64,000 nucleotides of DNA from Spirochaetales bacterium (GTDB taxonomy: Bacteria > Spirochaetota > Spirochaetia > DSM-2461), in the NCBI GenBank assembly GCA_016936555.1, contig JAFGXR010000004.1, positions 24,888 through 88,887 of the forward strand. Reading direction: 5' to 3'. Within the stretch, counting starts at the first letter, position 1; every line of letters starts with the position of its first letter. This document shows positions 41,831-51,382 of this stretch, piece after piece. Below the pieces are notes generated by a model that saw only the letters and a program-made list of their open reading frames with translations, was not told the origin of the DNA and did not search any database. The translations under genes and the position numbers were made by a program.

Positions 41831-43546
41831 ATGAGTAATACTGGACGGACAGCTGCCGATGTCATGATTGATATAATTCACCAGCAGGGTGTAGATTATA
41901 TCTTCGGACTTCCCGGCGGTGCTGCCATACCCATGTTCGATGCTCTTGTACAGTCTCCCATTGAACTGGTCCTGACCCGTCATGAACAGGGTGCCGCCCA
42001 TATGGCCGATGGATACGCAAGAGCTTCCGGTAAACCGGGAGTCGTGCTTGTCACCTCGGGACCCGGAGCTACAAATACAATTACAGGACTTCTCACAGCC
42101 CATATGGATTCGGTTCCCATAGTTGTTATCTGCGGGCAGCAGACGACAGGAAACCTGGGTCTGGACACATTTCAGGAAGCGGATATTTCAGGAATTACAT
42201 TCCCTCTGGTCAAGCATTCCTACCTGGTTAAAAATCCCCAGGATCTTCCCAGGATTACCAAGGAAGCATTCCATATCGCCAGTACAGGCCGTCCCGGTCC
42301 TGTTATCATAGACCTGCCCAAAGACGTATCCAGCACGATTATCGATGATGATATCGATACGTCTTTTACCATTCCGGGTTATATCAATGATCCGGAACCG
42401 AATCCCGAGGACATAGCCCAGGCTGCGGCCATGATCTCACGGTCAACAAAACCGGTTCTGATGCTCGGCCATGGAGCCATCATTTCAGGGGCTCAGAAGG
42501 AAATTGCTGAAATCGTCGAAAAAATGCAGATTCCCGTAGTCAATACGCTTCTGGGCAAAGGCATTTTTCCCGAAACTCACGAACTGAACCTCGGTATGCC
42601 GGGAATGCACGGGACAGCCTATGCCAACAAAGCCCTCATCAATGCGGACCTTATAATTTCAGTCGGCGCAAGATGGGATGACAGGATTGCGGGAAATCCC
42701 GACAAGTTCTGTCCCGACGCCCTGAAAATCCATATCGATATCGATCCCGCAGAAATCAACAAGAGTATTCAGGTGGACTGCGCGATTATCGGCGATGCCA
42801 GGAAAGTACTCGATAAAATGTACAGCCTGCTCAAACCGGCTGATACGGAGAAATGGCTTAGACAGGTTGCCCGATGGAAAAGAGACTACCCTCTTAAATA
42901 TAAAAAAGAAGGGAAACTCAAAGCCCAGCATGTCATCGAGGAGATGGCCCAGTTGGCTGGCCCCGATGCGATTATTACCACAGATGTAGGCCAGCACCAG
43001 ATGTGGGCCGCTCAGTTCTGCCTGACGGAGAAACCGAATCAATGGATCTCCTCGGGCGGTGCCGGAACAATGGGGTTCGGGTTTCCCTCTGCCATTGGCG
43101 CCCAGCTTGCCCATAAAGACAAAACTGTTGTTACTGTCGTCGGAGACGGCGGGTTTCAGATGACGCTCTGCGAGCTTGCAACGGCCTTTAATCTGAAGCT
43201 GCCGATCAAGATTCTCCTTATAAATAACAACTATCTCGGAATGGTTCGGCAATGGCAGAGCATGTTCTACGAAAACCGCCTCTCGGGAGTTGATCTCGTG
43301 GGGAATCCCGATTTCGTCAGACTGGCTTCGGCATACGGCTGCAAAGGCTTCAGGCTTAAAAGAAGCGCCGATGTGAAAAAAGTTCTTACTGCCGCCATGG
43401 AATATAATGACGGTCCCTGTATCATCGATGCGGAAGTTGCCCAGCAGGACGATGTGTTCCCCATGGTTCCCGCCGGCGCGACCCTGGACAATATGCTTCT
43501 GGAACCGCCTAAACATAAACTGGAAAAACCGGAGGGTAGCACCTGA
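41831..43546 (+). CDS. ilvB: Acetolactate synthase large subunit
   Basis: 571 aa ThDP enzyme of branched-chain amino acid synthesis. DYIFGLPGGAAIPMFDAL and LTRHEQGAAHMADGYARASGK (catalytic Glu) at the N-terminus, a central FAD-binding domain, and GDGGFQMTLCELATAFNLKLPIKILLINN as the ThDP motif. WQSMFYENRLSG is typical of anabolic AHAS rather than catabolic ALS. GGAGGG ribosome site. Its stop overlaps the ilvN start by one base. Confidence 0.96.
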   Translation: MSNTGRTAADVMIDIIHQQGVDYIFGLPGGAAIPMFDALVQSPIELVLTRHEQGAAHMADGYARASGKPGVVLVTSGPGATNTITGLLTAHMDSVPIVVICGQQTTGNLGLDTFQEADISGITFPLVKHSYLVKNPQDLPRITKEAFHIASTGRPGPVIIDLPKDVSSTIIDDDIDTSFTIPGYINDPEPNPEDIAQAAAMISRSTKPVLMLGHGAIISGAQKEIAEIVEKMQIPVVNTLLGKGIFPETHELNLGMPGMHGTAYANKALINADLIISVGARWDDRIAGNPDKFCPDALKIHIDIDPAEINKSIQVDCAIIGDARKVLDKMYSLLKPADTEKWLRQVARWKRDYPLKYKKEGKLKAQHVIEEMAQLAGPDAIITTDVGQHQMWAAQFCLTEKPNQWISSGGAGTMGFGFPSAIGAQLAHKDKTVVTVVGDGGFQMTLCELATAFNLKLPIKILLINNNYLGMVRQWQSMFYENRLSGVDLVGNPDFVRLASAYGCKGFRLKRSADVKKVLTAAMEYNDGPCIIDAEVAQQDDVFPMVPAGATLDNMLLEPPKHKLEKPEGST

Positions 43547-44043
43547 TGAAAAATTCACAACACACCATAAGTCTCCTGGTCTGTAACAGACCGGGAGCAC
43601 TGATCAGAATCGCTCTGGTTTTTGCCAGAAGAGGTTTCAATATCGACAGCCTCGTCGTTTCGGAGTCGAAGGATCCTCACTATTCGCGGATGAACATCGT
43701 CGCGACGGGAGAAGCCAAAACCCTCCAGCTCATGCTCAACCAGCTGAATAAGCTGATCGATGTTGTTCATGCGAAGGACTACTCCGATACGGACGTGATA
43801 CAAAAGGAAATTGCCCTGATCAAGGTGGGCTGTACCGATGAGAACCGGACATCCATACTGCAGATCGCCGATGCCTTCAAATGCCGGAATGTCGATATCA
43901 GCGATTCGACCATGACCTTCCAGGTAACGGGGAAATCTTCCAAGATCGATGCGGTGAGAAAAATGTTCGAACCCTATCACGTTCTGGAGATCGTAAGGAC
44001 AGGAAAAATCCTCATGGCCAGAGGTGATGAGGAAACAGCATAA
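43546..44043 (+). CDS. ilvN: Acetolactate synthase small (regulatory) subunit
   Basis: 165 aa. N-terminal ACT domain HTISLLVCNRPGALIRIALVFARRGFNIDSLVVSESKDP binds valine for feedback inhibition; the C-terminal domain follows with DSTMTFQVTGKSSKIDAVRKMFEPYHVLEIVRTGKILMARG. Usual length. Cotranscribed with ilvB. The rest of the ilv pathway is not in this window. Confidence 0.95.
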   Translation: MKNSQHTISLLVCNRPGALIRIALVFARRGFNIDSLVVSESKDPHYSRMNIVATGEAKTLQLMLNQLNKLIDVVHAKDYSDTDVIQKEIALIKVGCTDENRTSILQIADAFKCRNVDISDSTMTFQVTGKSSKIDAVRKMFEPYHVLEIVRTGKILMARGDEETA

Positions 44044-44105
44044 GCCCTTAGAAAAATACTAATGGCCTTTCCTAAACAGCCGATAAGTAAACTGGAGATG
44101 TATTT

Positions 44106-45149
44106 ATGAAGAAAATTCACCTGGTTTTACTTATCGGTTTGTTGCATTTACCCCCCTTTCTCTACAGCGCGGAGGACTCTGAAGAGCAACTTGTTTACTC
44201 GACTGTACTCTACGGCGGCGAGAGCGATGTACCCCTGAATATAAACAGTAACAGAAGCTGGATCGACCTGGGGCAGATCGATACGGGAGAAATTAACAGC
44301 ATCGCCGAACCCGATGAAGGCGTTGTAAGAAAATGGCGCGTCCTGACTACCTACTCCGATGAAACGGTAAGCGGCCAGAGCACGATTCAGATCAAACTGC
44401 GGACCGACGGTGCCAGAGCGCCTCTTTTCACACTCCCCTGGTCGGAAGGCCGAACGGGCTGGAAAGAAAACTACAGCAACTGGTTTCAGACAGATTTCGA
44501 AGGCCATCATCCCCTTCTGGGCGAACAGGGCGTATCCAGCGTCAGGCTTATAGCTCCTCCGGGCGTATCCACTCCGGGAATCATTTACAAAATAGAACTG
44601 CAGGCCTGGGATATCAGAGAAAGCGATTCCGAAGAAGCCATTCAAACAATGGTTCAGATGGCCTCAACGGCTGTTATTCCCGAAATCCGGGCTGTCAGCC
44701 GGGAAGCCGGGGACAAAAACCGCACGCTTGAAAGAAAAGAACCCGATGAGGACCAGGCCCTCCGTTTCGCCCTGAATTTTATTAATGACAGTCTGAACGG
44801 GGATCTTCCGGCCTTCTACAACAGCATCAGCGAAAAAGTGTATTCTCTGGAGACCGGTAACAGCGGATCCAAATACAGAGTCCCCCCTCCGGCGAGACAG
44901 TACGAGGGGTTCAGTTTTTCCGATTACAGGGAAAACTATGAAGCATCCATCTACGGCTATGACGAATACGCCGCCATGTTCCCCCAATGGCTCGAAGAGA
45001 GCCGGGACTGGACGCCGGACCGCCATACATGGCTGTTCCATGGCTCAGCGGTCCGCGAAGGCGGAAAAGCTGTATTGAACGACGAAATTCTGGTCTTTAT
45101 GGTCCGGATGATAGAGGGAGAATGGAAACTTATTGCTCTTCCCGAATAG
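44106..45149 (+). CDS. Exported hypothetical protein
   Basis: 347 aa with signal peptide (residues 1-22, ...LLHLPPFLYSA). The N-terminal half is beta-rich. The C-terminal ~130 residues (ALRFALNFINDSLNGDLPAFYNSISEKVYSL ... FMVRMIEGEWKLIALPE) have the shape of an NTF2-like domain; this is a guess from pattern. No family recognised. GGAG nine bases before ATG 44106. Its last 20 bases overlap the convergent ylqF gene. Confidence 0.65.
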   Translation: MKKIHLVLLIGLLHLPPFLYSAEDSEEQLVYSTVLYGGESDVPLNINSNRSWIDLGQIDTGEINSIAEPDEGVVRKWRVLTTYSDETVSGQSTIQIKLRTDGARAPLFTLPWSEGRTGWKENYSNWFQTDFEGHHPLLGEQGVSSVRLIAPPGVSTPGIIYKIELQAWDIRESDSEEAIQTMVQMASTAVIPEIRAVSREAGDKNRTLERKEPDEDQALRFALNFINDSLNGDLPAFYNSISEKVYSLETGNSGSKYRVPPPARQYEGFSFSDYRENYEASIYGYDEYAAMFPQWLEESRDWTPDRHTWLFHGSAVREGGKAVLNDEILVFMVRMIEGEWKLIALPE

Positions 45150-46008
45150 GTTCCGAAAAAAAACTGATTTCTTCACCGGGCGTTTCCAGTGAGAAGCGCC
45201 CCAGTTTTCCCTGGCGGAGATCCAGAAGAAAGAGATTGATCGCCTTTTCATAATCGATCACACCCCCGGACATTAAGCATCCCCTTCTCCGGCCGATTTC
45301 CTCTATAAGCTGAACCGTATCTCCGGGCAGCTCTTCGAGGGAATACCTGTCTCTGATCCTGTCGGGATAGTGAACGGCCATATATTCCAGCCCTTTTGCC
45401 GTAATCTCGTCCAGGACGAGGATAGTATCCTTAATGGAACCGAGAAGCGCCAGCTTATACCCGATCGCCTGATCTTCGAATTTGGGCCACAGGATTCCCG
45501 GCGTATCGTAGATCTGCAGGGTCGGAGAGACATCGAGCCTCTGCATTTCCCGCGTCAGACCCGGCTTGTTTCCCACGGCCGCTTTCTTCCTTCCGGCCAG
45601 GGCATTGATTATGGTGGATTTCCCCACATTGGGAATTCCGACAATCATCGCCCTGACGGGCCGCCGGCTGAGCCATTTGGCCCCTTCGCAAAGCCTTCGG
45701 CATCCCTTTGAAATGGCACCGAGATTCTGCCCGGTTTTCGATGAAACCTCTACGGGAAGCCTGTGTTGTTCCGGATTGTCGTAAAAGTTCATCCACTGCT
45801 CCGTTACAGCGGGATCGGCCAGATCCGACTTGTTGAGAACCACGAGCCTCGGCTTATCGCCGGTCAGTTCATCGATTATGGGATTCCGGCTCGACTCGGG
45901 TGCTCTCGCATCGAGTATTTCCACGATGACATCGACTTTTTTGAGATTTTCTTTAATCAGTCTCCTGGTCCTGCTCATATGACCGGGAAACCACTGTATA
46001 GGTTTCAA
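45130..46008 (-). CDS. ylqF: Ribosome biogenesis GTPase YlqF/RbgA
   Basis: 292 aa circularly permuted GTPase: NKSDLAD (G4) comes before GIPNVGKSTIINALAGRKKAAVGNKPGLT (G1/G2) and DTPGIL (G3). N-terminal QWFPGHMSRTRRLI is the family start. The C-terminal RbgA domain is present. Assists late 50S assembly in other bacteria. The C-terminal residues overlap the convergent gene at 44106. Confidence 0.95.
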   Translation of the reverse strand: MKPIQWFPGHMSRTRRLIKENLKKVDVIVEILDARAPESSRNPIIDELTGDKPRLVVLNKSDLADPAVTEQWMNFYDNPEQHRLPVEVSSKTGQNLGAISKGCRRLCEGAKWLSRRPVRAMIVGIPNVGKSTIINALAGRKKAAVGNKPGLTREMQRLDVSPTLQIYDTPGILWPKFEDQAIGYKLALLGSIKDTILVLDEITAKGLEYMAVHYPDRIRDRYSLEELPGDTVQLIEEIGRRRGCLMSGGVIDYEKAINLFLLDLRQGKLGRFSLETPGEEISFFSEPIREEQ

Positions 46009-46100
46009 TTGGCAACTCCCGTGGCAGTATATCTTTTTTTTATGATAAAATTCTACTTTTTTCCCATAATCACGGATATATTGTTAGTGAGGTTCGACCA

Positions 46101-47051
46101 TTGATTGATAAACTTCTGGATAAACTCAAGCAGATAAATGAGAACATTTACATTCAAACCCATAACTTTCCGGACCCCGATGCGGTCGCATCCGCCTACG
46201 GACTTCAGCAGCTTTTAGCGATAAAAGGCATTCCCGCGAAGCTGATTTACGACGGCCTGATCCAGAGAGCTGCTCTGAACAATATGATAAAAGAGATGTC
46301 TATCGATATCCGCAAATGCAGCGATTACGAACTGAAACCGGAAGATAAGATCATCATTGTCGACGGGTGCAAGTGGAATACCAATGTAACCGATCTGACC
46401 GGAGAGGAGATTGCCGTTATAGATCATCATCCCGTACGGGAGCCCGAAGGGGTTGAGTTGGTGGATATCCGGCCTGAAGCGGGAGCCTGCGCTTCCATTA
46501 TAACATCCTATTACATGCAGCTGGGAATTCCCGTTCCCCCCAAAGCCGCGACCGTTCTGCTAATCGGCTTATTCCGGGATACGGACTCACTGACCCGGGG
46601 CGTCAGCCCGCTCGATGCGGCGGCATACGGAGAGCTTTTTAAAACGGCTGATTATCAATGGATGAGCACCATGGTTCTGAACAATATAACGCTGGAGGAT
46701 CTGCAGTTTTTCAACTACGTCATTAACAAAATGAGGCGCAAGGGAAGACTGGCATTCTGCAGACTGAAAGACCCCTGCAACCAGAACCTGCTGGGCATTC
46801 TCGGCGACTTTCTCCTGTCGATTGACGAAATACGCTTTACAGCCCTTTTCGCGGAAAACGGCGATTCGATTAACATATCCTTCCGCAACGGGACATCGGA
46901 TATCAATGCTGCCGAGTTAATGAAAAAAACAGTAAGGGGAATCGGAACGGGAGGAGGTCATAAACAGATGGCAGGCGGTGTCATTTTTAACAGGAATGAT
47001 TTCGACGAAGAAAAACTTTTCGAAAAAATTGCTTCATATGTTAACTGTTAA
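46101..47051 (+). CDS. DHH-family phosphoesterase (NrnA/oligoribonuclease-like)
   Basis: 316 aa. THNFPDPDAVASAYGL (DxD), IVDGCKWN, VIDHHPVREPEG (DHH) and the DHHA1 motif GIGTGGGHKQMAGG are complete. Such proteins degrade nanoRNA, pAp or linear dinucleotides. Start is TTG at 46101 with GAGG upstream; no ATG fits. Unlinked to the neighbouring response regulators by any shared motif. Confidence 0.88.
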   Translation: MIDKLLDKLKQINENIYIQTHNFPDPDAVASAYGLQQLLAIKGIPAKLIYDGLIQRAALNNMIKEMSIDIRKCSDYELKPEDKIIIVDGCKWNTNVTDLTGEEIAVIDHHPVREPEGVELVDIRPEAGACASIITSYYMQLGIPVPPKAATVLLIGLFRDTDSLTRGVSPLDAAAYGELFKTADYQWMSTMVLNNITLEDLQFFNYVINKMRRKGRLAFCRLKDPCNQNLLGILGDFLLSIDEIRFTALFAENGDSINISFRNGTSDINAAELMKKTVRGIGTGGGHKQMAGGVIFNRNDFDEEKLFEKIASYVNC

Positions 47052-47099
47052 TTTGATTTTTCCCGATTTTTTTTCAAGAATATACTATATGGAGAAAAC

Positions 47100-47468
47100 A
47101 TGTCGCACATCCTTGTAATTGATGATGATGAACACATCAGGGAACTGATAAACATTATGCTGGAAGGCGAAGGACACACTGTTGTTCAGGCTGAAGACGG
47201 TATGGTGGGACTCAAGAAGCTGGAAGAGGAAACCTTTGACCTTATCATAACCGATATCATTATGCCCAATCAGGAAGGGATAGAAACGATTGTTCAGATA
47301 AAAGGAAAAACCCCCGGCATAAAGATTCTGGCGATTTCAGGTGGAGGAAGAATAGGTTCGACCAATTACCTTACTCTTGCTGAAAATTTCGGCGTGGACC
47401 GGACCATGTCAAAGCCCTTCTACCACAAGGATTTTGTGGACTGCATCAGGGAGCTGCTGGAACAATAA
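47100..47468 (+). CDS. Stand-alone receiver-domain response regulator (CheY-like), first
   Basis: 122 aa, receiver domain only. Acidic pocket D8-D10, phosphorylation site D52 (LIITDIIMP), Ser80 and K105 are present. No output domain, so it must act through a partner protein. GGAG five bases before ATG 47100. One-base overlap with the next receiver gene. Confidence 0.93.
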   Translation: MSHILVIDDDEHIRELINIMLEGEGHTVVQAEDGMVGLKKLEEETFDLIITDIIMPNQEGIETIVQIKGKTPGIKILAISGGGRIGSTNYLTLAENFGVDRTMSKPFYHKDFVDCIRELLEQ

Positions 47469-47839
47469 TGATAAAAATCCTCATTGCCGATGATCACTTT
47501 GAAATCCGCGAGCTCCTAAAAGATACTCTTGAAGGCGAGAACCGGGAGATTCACTTTGCCGAGAACGGGAGCAAAGCCGTAAAAATGGCCAGGGAGCAAA
47601 AACCTGAAATCATTATTATGGATATTATGATGCCGGGGCGGATAAACGGCCTTGAAGCGGCGCAGCAGATTAAATCCGATGACCTGAGCAAAGACTCCAG
47701 GATCATCATCCTCTCGGCAAAAGGAAAAGACCGGGATAAGATCAATGCTCTGGAAGCGGGCGCATCGGCTTACATCGAAAAGCCCTTCAGCCCCGCCGAT
47801 CTTGCGGAAAAAATAGACTCCCTTCTCAGCGACAGATAG
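47468..47839 (+). CDS. Stand-alone receiver-domain response regulator, second
   Basis: 123 aa, receiver only: acidic pair D8-D9, phosphorylation site D52 (IIIMDIMMP), Ser83, K105. Differs clearly from the first copy, so not a recent duplicate. TAATG overlap gives coupled translation. The cognate kinase is not in the window. Confidence 0.93.
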   Translation: MIKILIADDHFEIRELLKDTLEGENREIHFAENGSKAVKMAREQKPEIIIMDIMMPGRINGLEAAQQIKSDDLSKDSRIIILSAKGKDRDKINALEAGASAYIEKPFSPADLAEKIDSLLSDR

Positions 47840-47848
47840 CACCCTTTT

Positions 47849-47877
47849 TTGCATTAATCCTATATTTTTATTATATT
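47849..47877 (+). promoter_or_regulatory. Promoter before the 130-aa charged protein gene
   Basis: TTGCAT (47849-47854), 17-base spacer, TATATT (47872-47877); start near 47884. Confidence 0.55.
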
Positions 47878-47902
47878 TATAACAGATATGGAGGATAGAG
47901 CT

Positions 47903-48295
47903 ATGCCCGAAGACTACGGCATCCGGTCTGTTCCTCCCCGATATGACGAGTTCAACAGCTATTATGTATACACATCTGAAGGGTATGAGAAAGCTGTCGA
48001 GGAAATTGAAGCCGCAGAAAGGGAACAAACCGAATCACAAATCCGCAAAGCGATGGAAGCCGATCTTAAAACAAGAGAAATGGAAAACCTCTCCGATGAG
48101 GAACGTCTGGCTGCTGATCTGACCGCGGAGGAAGAGAAGAAAAAAGCCGAAGAATACAACCGCTCGAGAGAGATGCAGATCCTGGAGGAAATCCGTTTTA
48201 AAGAAGAACAGGTCGCCGCTCAGCGGGCTGACATTTCTGAATACGAGGAACGGGAAGAGGAACCGCCGGGAACGAAACTGGACCTTCTTGCCTGA
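47903..48295 (+). CDS. Highly charged, coiled-coil hypothetical protein
   Basis: 130 aa from ATG 47903, which has GGAGG eight bases upstream; the longer frame from 47888 begins before that site. After ~35 residues (PEDYGIRSVPPRYDEFNSYY) the protein is almost only Glu/Lys/Arg/Ala and should form one long helix. No family recognised. Overlaps the 3' end of the convergent MBL gene by 76 bases. Confidence 0.65.
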   Translation: MPEDYGIRSVPPRYDEFNSYYVYTSEGYEKAVEEIEAAEREQTESQIRKAMEADLKTREMENLSDEERLAADLTAEEEKKKAEEYNRSREMQILEEIRFKEEQVAAQRADISEYEEREEEPPGTKLDLLA

Positions 48296-49062
48296 ATCTC
48301 TGCTCCCCGGACCATCTCTCCCCTGTCGCAGATACGGAGGGGAATCCCCTTATTGCATTCGCCGCCGATCTCCGACAGAACTTTCTCTACAGAGTTATTA
48401 TTTTTCGACAGATGACAGAGATAAATCTGCTCGATCCGGCAGGTCCCGGAAGCGGTTACCTCATTTAAAAACTCAGCTGCCTGAAAATTGGACAGATGAC
48501 CTTTGTCCGAGCGGATTCTCGCCTTGAGATAAGGCGGATATTTACCGGTGTTCAACAACTCTTCGGAGTAATTGGATTCCAGAAACAGGATGTGCGAACT
48601 TTCGGCGTATGAGAGCATATCCCGATCATATTTTCCCGTATCGGTTATAACTGTCATGGAAATATCTCCCAGCTCAAAAAAATAGCTGAGCGAGAAAGGC
48701 GCATCGTGGTAGGTTGCAAAGGGGATGAAACGGAGATCTTTGAAACTGTATTCCCGCCCCGGAGAAACCGAAAGCTTCCGGCGGATTTCTCCGGCAGTAT
48801 ATTGGTCGAGATCGAGATCTTCATGGATAACGACCGGCAGCCCCAGTTCTCGGGAGAGCGATTCCACGCCTTTCAGATGATCGGAATGAATATGGCTGAG
48901 AAAAATAAACTCGAGGTGTTCGGGATTGAAAGACAGCTCTCTCATCCTCCTCAGGATTTCGCGGGAGGAAAAACCGTTATCGAGTATAAACGAAAAATTT
49001 CCGTATTCGAAAATGTAGGAATTGGCGCTTGATCCACTACCCAGGACTGCGTAACGGAACAA
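48220..49062 (-). CDS. MBL-fold hydrolase, WalJ/YycJ-like
   Basis: 280 aa. VLGSGSSANSYIFEYG at the start and FLSHIHSDHLKGVESL (HxHxDH) are typical of the YycJ/WalJ group; FATYHDAPFSL and VITDTGKYDRD supply further ligands. In Firmicutes WalJ is a putative exonuclease linked to the WalKR system; here no such kinase is adjacent. The last ~25 residues (Ser/Arg-rich) are antisense to the charged protein gene and probably dispensable. Confidence 0.87.
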   Translation of the reverse strand: MFRYAVLGSGSSANSYIFEYGNFSFILDNGFSSREILRRMRELSFNPEHLEFIFLSHIHSDHLKGVESLSRELGLPVVIHEDLDLDQYTAGEIRRKLSVSPGREYSFKDLRFIPFATYHDAPFSLSYFFELGDISMTVITDTGKYDRDMLSYAESSHILFLESNYSEELLNTGKYPPYLKARIRSDKGHLSNFQAAEFLNEVTASGTCRIEQIYLCHLSKNNNSVEKVLSEIGGECNKGIPLRICDRGEMVRGAEIQARRSSFVPGGSSSRSSYSEMSAR

Positions 49063-49407
49063 CTATCTGCCCTCTTTAATCCACAGAGTCCAGGTTTTCT
49101 GATCGGTTCCCGCCGTCACTTCATTTCCGTTCCGGACAACAGGTGTTTTCAGAAGGAGATTGTTTTCCATAATCTCTTCCACCGCGTCGTAGTCCATCCA
49201 GGCCAGCCCTTTGTCCTTATAGGCTCTGGACTCTCTGTCAATCAGATTATCGGGACCCATCTTTTGTGCGATTCTGGTCAGCTCGCCTTTGCTAAGCGGT
49301 TTTTCTCCGAGATCCAGGAAGTGGTAGCTGACATTGCGCTCTTTGAAGAATCTCATTGCCTTTTTTGTATCGGAACACTTTTTCGTGCCTATAATCTGAA
49401 TATTCAT
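49063..49407 (-). CDS. ArsC/Spx-family thioredoxin-fold protein
   Basis: 114 aa. IIGTKKCSDTKKAMRFFKERNVSYHFLDLGEKPLSKGEL has the ArsC/Spx fold with a single N-terminal cysteine (C12), and LLKTPVVRNGNEVTAG near the end. It lacks CxxC, so Spx-like redox switching is unlikely, and the arsenate reductase Arg pattern is incomplete. Its stop abuts the start of the MBL gene downstream. Confidence 0.82.
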   Translation of the reverse strand: MNIQIIGTKKCSDTKKAMRFFKERNVSYHFLDLGEKPLSKGELTRIAQKMGPDNLIDRESRAYKDKGLAWMDYDAVEEIMENNLLLKTPVVRNGNEVTAGTDQKTWTLWIKEGR

Positions 49408-49452
49408 GGTCTTTTTATATCAGAAATTGAGGTATTTGTTAAAGGGAGATTC

Positions 49453-50208
49453 TCAATCTGAAGATAGAACCATGACGCTTTCGCCTCCATTTTCCATCAT
49501 GATCCGTTCGTATGAGCCGTCCCTCTTCATCTCGTCGAGAGTCGCCTGCCATTTATTGACGATCCGGTCGGGAGTGCCCATGGAAAAAGCGATGTAGAGA
49601 TAGACTTCTTTTATGGTGAAGGCGTTGACAAAGTCTCCGGGATCGAGACCGGCATGGCCTGAAGCGGAAACAATCCCCCGGCTCGATGTGACCCAGAGAT
49701 CGACGCGGCCATTATCCAGCATGAGAATGCAGCTCGTATCATTATTAACGGAATAAACATTGGTAAAGCCGTTGTCCAGGAGGAATTTTTCCTTGGCGTC
49801 CTGCTGGATTACGACGATTCCCTTCTGCTTCTTTGCTTCTTCCAGAGAATTGATTGTCACATCATTATCTATGCGTTTATAGAATGCCCAGTCTATCATG
49901 ATCAGCGGACCGACCCATTTGAAGAGATCTTCTCTCTGAGCTGTCCGGGTCGTGGAGAATAAGGCGATATTGGGCTCTTCCCCCAATCGTTTATAGGCTC
50001 TGGCCCAGGGATAGACTTGAATGTTATCCGGTTCACCATGTCGTTGCAAAATCTCTCTGACAATTTCTGTGGCATAGCCGACGAGTTTCCCCTCTTCATC
50101 CAGGCGATTCGCCATACCCGAGTTTTCAGTGAGGATCGTCAATTCCTGAGAGAATAATAAACTAAGCAAAATTATTGAAAATATACTTATAAAAATACTT
50201 TTTTTCAT
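49453..50208 (-). CDS. Periplasmic solute-binding protein, family 3
   Basis: 251 aa from ATG 50208 (MKKSIFIS), which starts a proper signal peptide; a longer frame begins 19 codons earlier. YATEIVREILQRHG, YPWARAYKRLG and IALFSTTRTAQREDLFKWVGP match the family-3 binding-protein group that stands alone without permease genes. Ligand unknown (small amino-acid-like compound likely). Confidence 0.85.
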   Translation of the reverse strand: MKKSIFISIFSIILLSLLFSQELTILTENSGMANRLDEEGKLVGYATEIVREILQRHGEPDNIQVYPWARAYKRLGEEPNIALFSTTRTAQREDLFKWVGPLIMIDWAFYKRIDNDVTINSLEEAKKQKGIVVIQQDAKEKFLLDNGFTNVYSVNNDTSCILMLDNGRVDLWVTSSRGIVSASGHAGLDPGDFVNAFTIKEVYLYIAFSMGTPDRIVNKWQATLDEMKRDGSYERIMMENGGESVMVLSSD

Positions 50209-50400
50209 GGAGCCGCGCCTCCGCCTGAATCTTTCTGAATTTTCCGGGAAGTGACTCATAATCAAAGAACTTCAGATATTTTAATTTTCCTGTATTCATC
50301 TGCCGGTGTCAAATTTCTGACTGCGGAAAATTGATGAAAGATGGAATATATTGAACACCATTAGATCAGCAGAAATTCGAATTTTTCAAGGACATGGATT

Positions 50401-50982
50401 ATGAGAAACATCATCGCTTTTGAATTTATATCTCTCGACGGAGTCATCCAGTCTCCGGGCAGGGAAGACGAAGACAGAGAACAGGGGTTCACTCTCGGAG
50501 GATGGATAAGCCGCTTTAACGATGAGGCTTTGAGCGAAGCTATCAGGGAGGAGATGAACCTCTCCTTCGATCTGCTCCTCGGACGAAAAACCTACGATAT
50601 ATGGGCTCCTTACTGGCCTCGGAATGATAGTATATGGCCCGCAGCCAATCGCGCCGTTAAGTATGTGCCGTCCCGGACAATCGATTCGGGAACCTGGGAT
50701 AAGACCGTTATTCTGAAGGGTGATCTTCAGGCAGCAATCGCTGACCTGAAATCATCGGAGGGACCGGATCTTCACATATACGGCAGTTCCGTTCTCATGG
50801 AGTCTCTGATGGAATGGGGGCTTGTCGATGAACTGAGGCTGAAAATATATCCGGTCGTTCTCGGATCGGGGAAAAAACTGTTTTCCCGCCAGTCAGCCGC
50901 CCTGGATTATTCACTCGTGCAATGCATAACAACGTCCTGTGGTGTTATTATGACGCATTACAAAAAAGCAGAGGCTCTTTAA
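50401..50982 (+). CDS. Dihydrofolate reductase-like protein (RibD C-terminal family)
   Basis: 193 aa. IAFEFISLDGVIQSPG, LLLGRKTYDIWAPYWP and LHIYGSSVLMESLMEWGLVDELRLKIYPVVLGSGKKLF are typical of the YwjB/YyaP-like RibD-C reductases, NADPH-dependent with unknown substrate. It is not the housekeeping DHFR. AAGGA about nine bases before ATG 50401. Confidence 0.88.
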   Translation: MRNIIAFEFISLDGVIQSPGREDEDREQGFTLGGWISRFNDEALSEAIREEMNLSFDLLLGRKTYDIWAPYWPRNDSIWPAANRAVKYVPSRTIDSGTWDKTVILKGDLQAAIADLKSSEGPDLHIYGSSVLMESLMEWGLVDELRLKIYPVVLGSGKKLFSRQSAALDYSLVQCITTSCGVIMTHYKKAEAL

Positions 50983-51382
50983 TGTAGCTATATAAGATAT
51001 CTAAGGTTCTGCAGGAACAGGAAATGGAACTATTTACCTAAAGCTGCTCATATATGGATTCTCCCTATTTATTTTAAATAGCAACTATATATAATCAATA
51101 TCTTATAAATCCCGGAGGAAAACACGCCATTCTCAGACTTTGCAAATTCAGAAGACATATTTACCGGCGCGATTCCCTGATTTACAGGATGAACTGAACC
51201 GCATCATCTTGATTTTAATTCCGGATCTGTATATAGTCATATAAGTTTATTAAAGTTGAGTATTGATTTTTCCTGTATTTTAATCATTTCTAATTGTTCC
51301 AATTACTAATCATCATATACGGTCTAAGGGTACTTCGGTTTCTAAACAATTATTTACCGGCAAGGCCGGACAAGGAGTAGCT
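50983..51382 (+). promoter_or_regulatory. 400-base gap: candidate promoter and long leader of the RRM gene
   Basis: No coding sequence seen. TTGAGT (51256-51261), 17-base spacer, TTTAAT (51279-51284) is a fair promoter, giving a leader of ~90 bases. CCGGC-AAG-GCCGG (51357-51369) is a hairpin just before the ribosome site. A second TATAAT at 51090-51095 lacks a good -35. A GGAGG at ~51114 is not followed by a start codon. Long leaders are common for cold-shock RNA-binding proteins. Confidence 0.4.
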
